Source: Brugia malayi
Lineage: Eukaryota > Nematoda > Chromadorea > Rhabditida > Onchocercidae
Length of the DNA: 64,000 nucleotides
Reading direction: 5' to 3'
Assembly (NCBI RefSeq): GCF_000002995.4
Contig: NW_025062479.1
Location: 2,501,721 to 2,565,720, forward strand
Program-made: the position numbers and the translations under genes
Notes under the pieces: generated by a model
The model's input: the letters and a program-made list of their open reading frames with translations, nothing else
Told to the model about the DNA's origin: nothing
The model's database searches: none
Shown here: positions 63,660-64,000 of the stretch, piece after piece
How the letters are laid out: the number at the start of each line of letters is the position of its first letter
Position numbering within the stretch: the stretch's first letter is position 1

Positions 63660-64000
63660 CTGAAATAAGACAAGCATTATTAATGATCAAAAAGAAGGCT
63701 TACTTATTGATTAACTTTTTTTTTTTTATCAAAATTTTGTCCCAGAAAAAAGAAAAAGAAAATGAAAATTTTTAAATATTTTAAAAAAAGATTTGAACAA
63801 AATTTTTCAAAAAAAAAAAATTAGCTAATTAATTAAATTACGAAATATTAAAAAGCTGGAAAGAACAATAAGAGAAAAACGAATTAGTTTGCATTCCTTT
63901 TGCAATATTTGCTCACTTATCATCCTATCACCTGTAGATTAGTCGTTACTACTAATTAATTAGAGCTACTTATTATAATATTGATCGTATCAATAGAAAT
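63660..64000. other. Right edge, presumed intron of the channel gene
   Basis: AT-rich sequence upstream of the Cys-loop exon. No further exon recognised. The upstream exons of the channel must lie beyond the window. Confidence 0.55.

Noticed and set aside
1..64000. tRNA, rRNA, spliced-leader, transposon and CRISPR features
   Set aside because: No B-box-like tRNA motif with matching stems, no rRNA or SL1-like sequence, no terminal inverted repeats with transposase, and no regularly spaced direct repeats were found by eye.

Overview
This is an AT-rich window of a eukaryotic genome: many small exons with GT/AG introns, long poly-A and poly-T tracts, and simple repeats. The gene set (Wnt, filamin, a Tex/SRBD1 protein, dynactin p150, a Cys-loop channel) is metazoan. 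The compact spliced genes, the protein sequences and the base composition suggest a parasitic nematode, most likely a filarial (onchocercid) worm. That assignment is inference; no rRNA or spliced-leader gene is present to prove it. I rebuilt the gene models by hand from splice sites, reading phase and family motifs. For all but one gene the exon phases close without a break.

Layout. (1) 1256-5316, plus strand: a complete six-exon Wnt ligand of 351 residues, including a small signal-peptide exon far upstream. (2) 5317-11906: gene-poor spacer. (3) 11907-16594, plus: a gene whose 5' end is unresolved, encoding an ETX/MTX2-type (aerolysin-like) beta-pore-forming-fold protein. (4) 17886-33189, minus: a complete 40-exon filamin of 2187 residues, with two calponin-homology domains and about 20 Ig-like filamin repeats. 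(5) 33190-40767: 7.6 kb spacer with a striking G-rich island. (6) 40768-46305, minus: a complete 17-exon SRBD1/Tex-family RNA-binding protein of 740 residues. (7) 47191-49619, minus: an eight-exon gene for a 249-residue protein I do not recognise. (8) 50796-59772, plus: a complete 31-exon dynactin p150Glued of 1262 residues, divergent from gene 7. (9) 60627-63659, minus: the 3' part of a Cys-loop ligand-gated ion channel (Cys-loop, M1-M4), convergent with dynactin and running off the right edge.

These are mostly conserved housekeeping, cytoskeletal and signalling genes. I see no operon-like functional system, mobile element, CRISPR array, tRNA or rRNA. The least ordinary items are the ETX/MTX2-fold gene, a duplicated 45-nt candidate micro-exon on both sides of filamin exon 10, two probable GC-AG introns, the channel pore with QSR in place of the usual anion-channel PAR motif, two adjacent G-quadruplex motifs in a very AT-rich spacer, a perfect 48-bp palindrome upstream of Wnt, and the unrecognised 249-residue protein.
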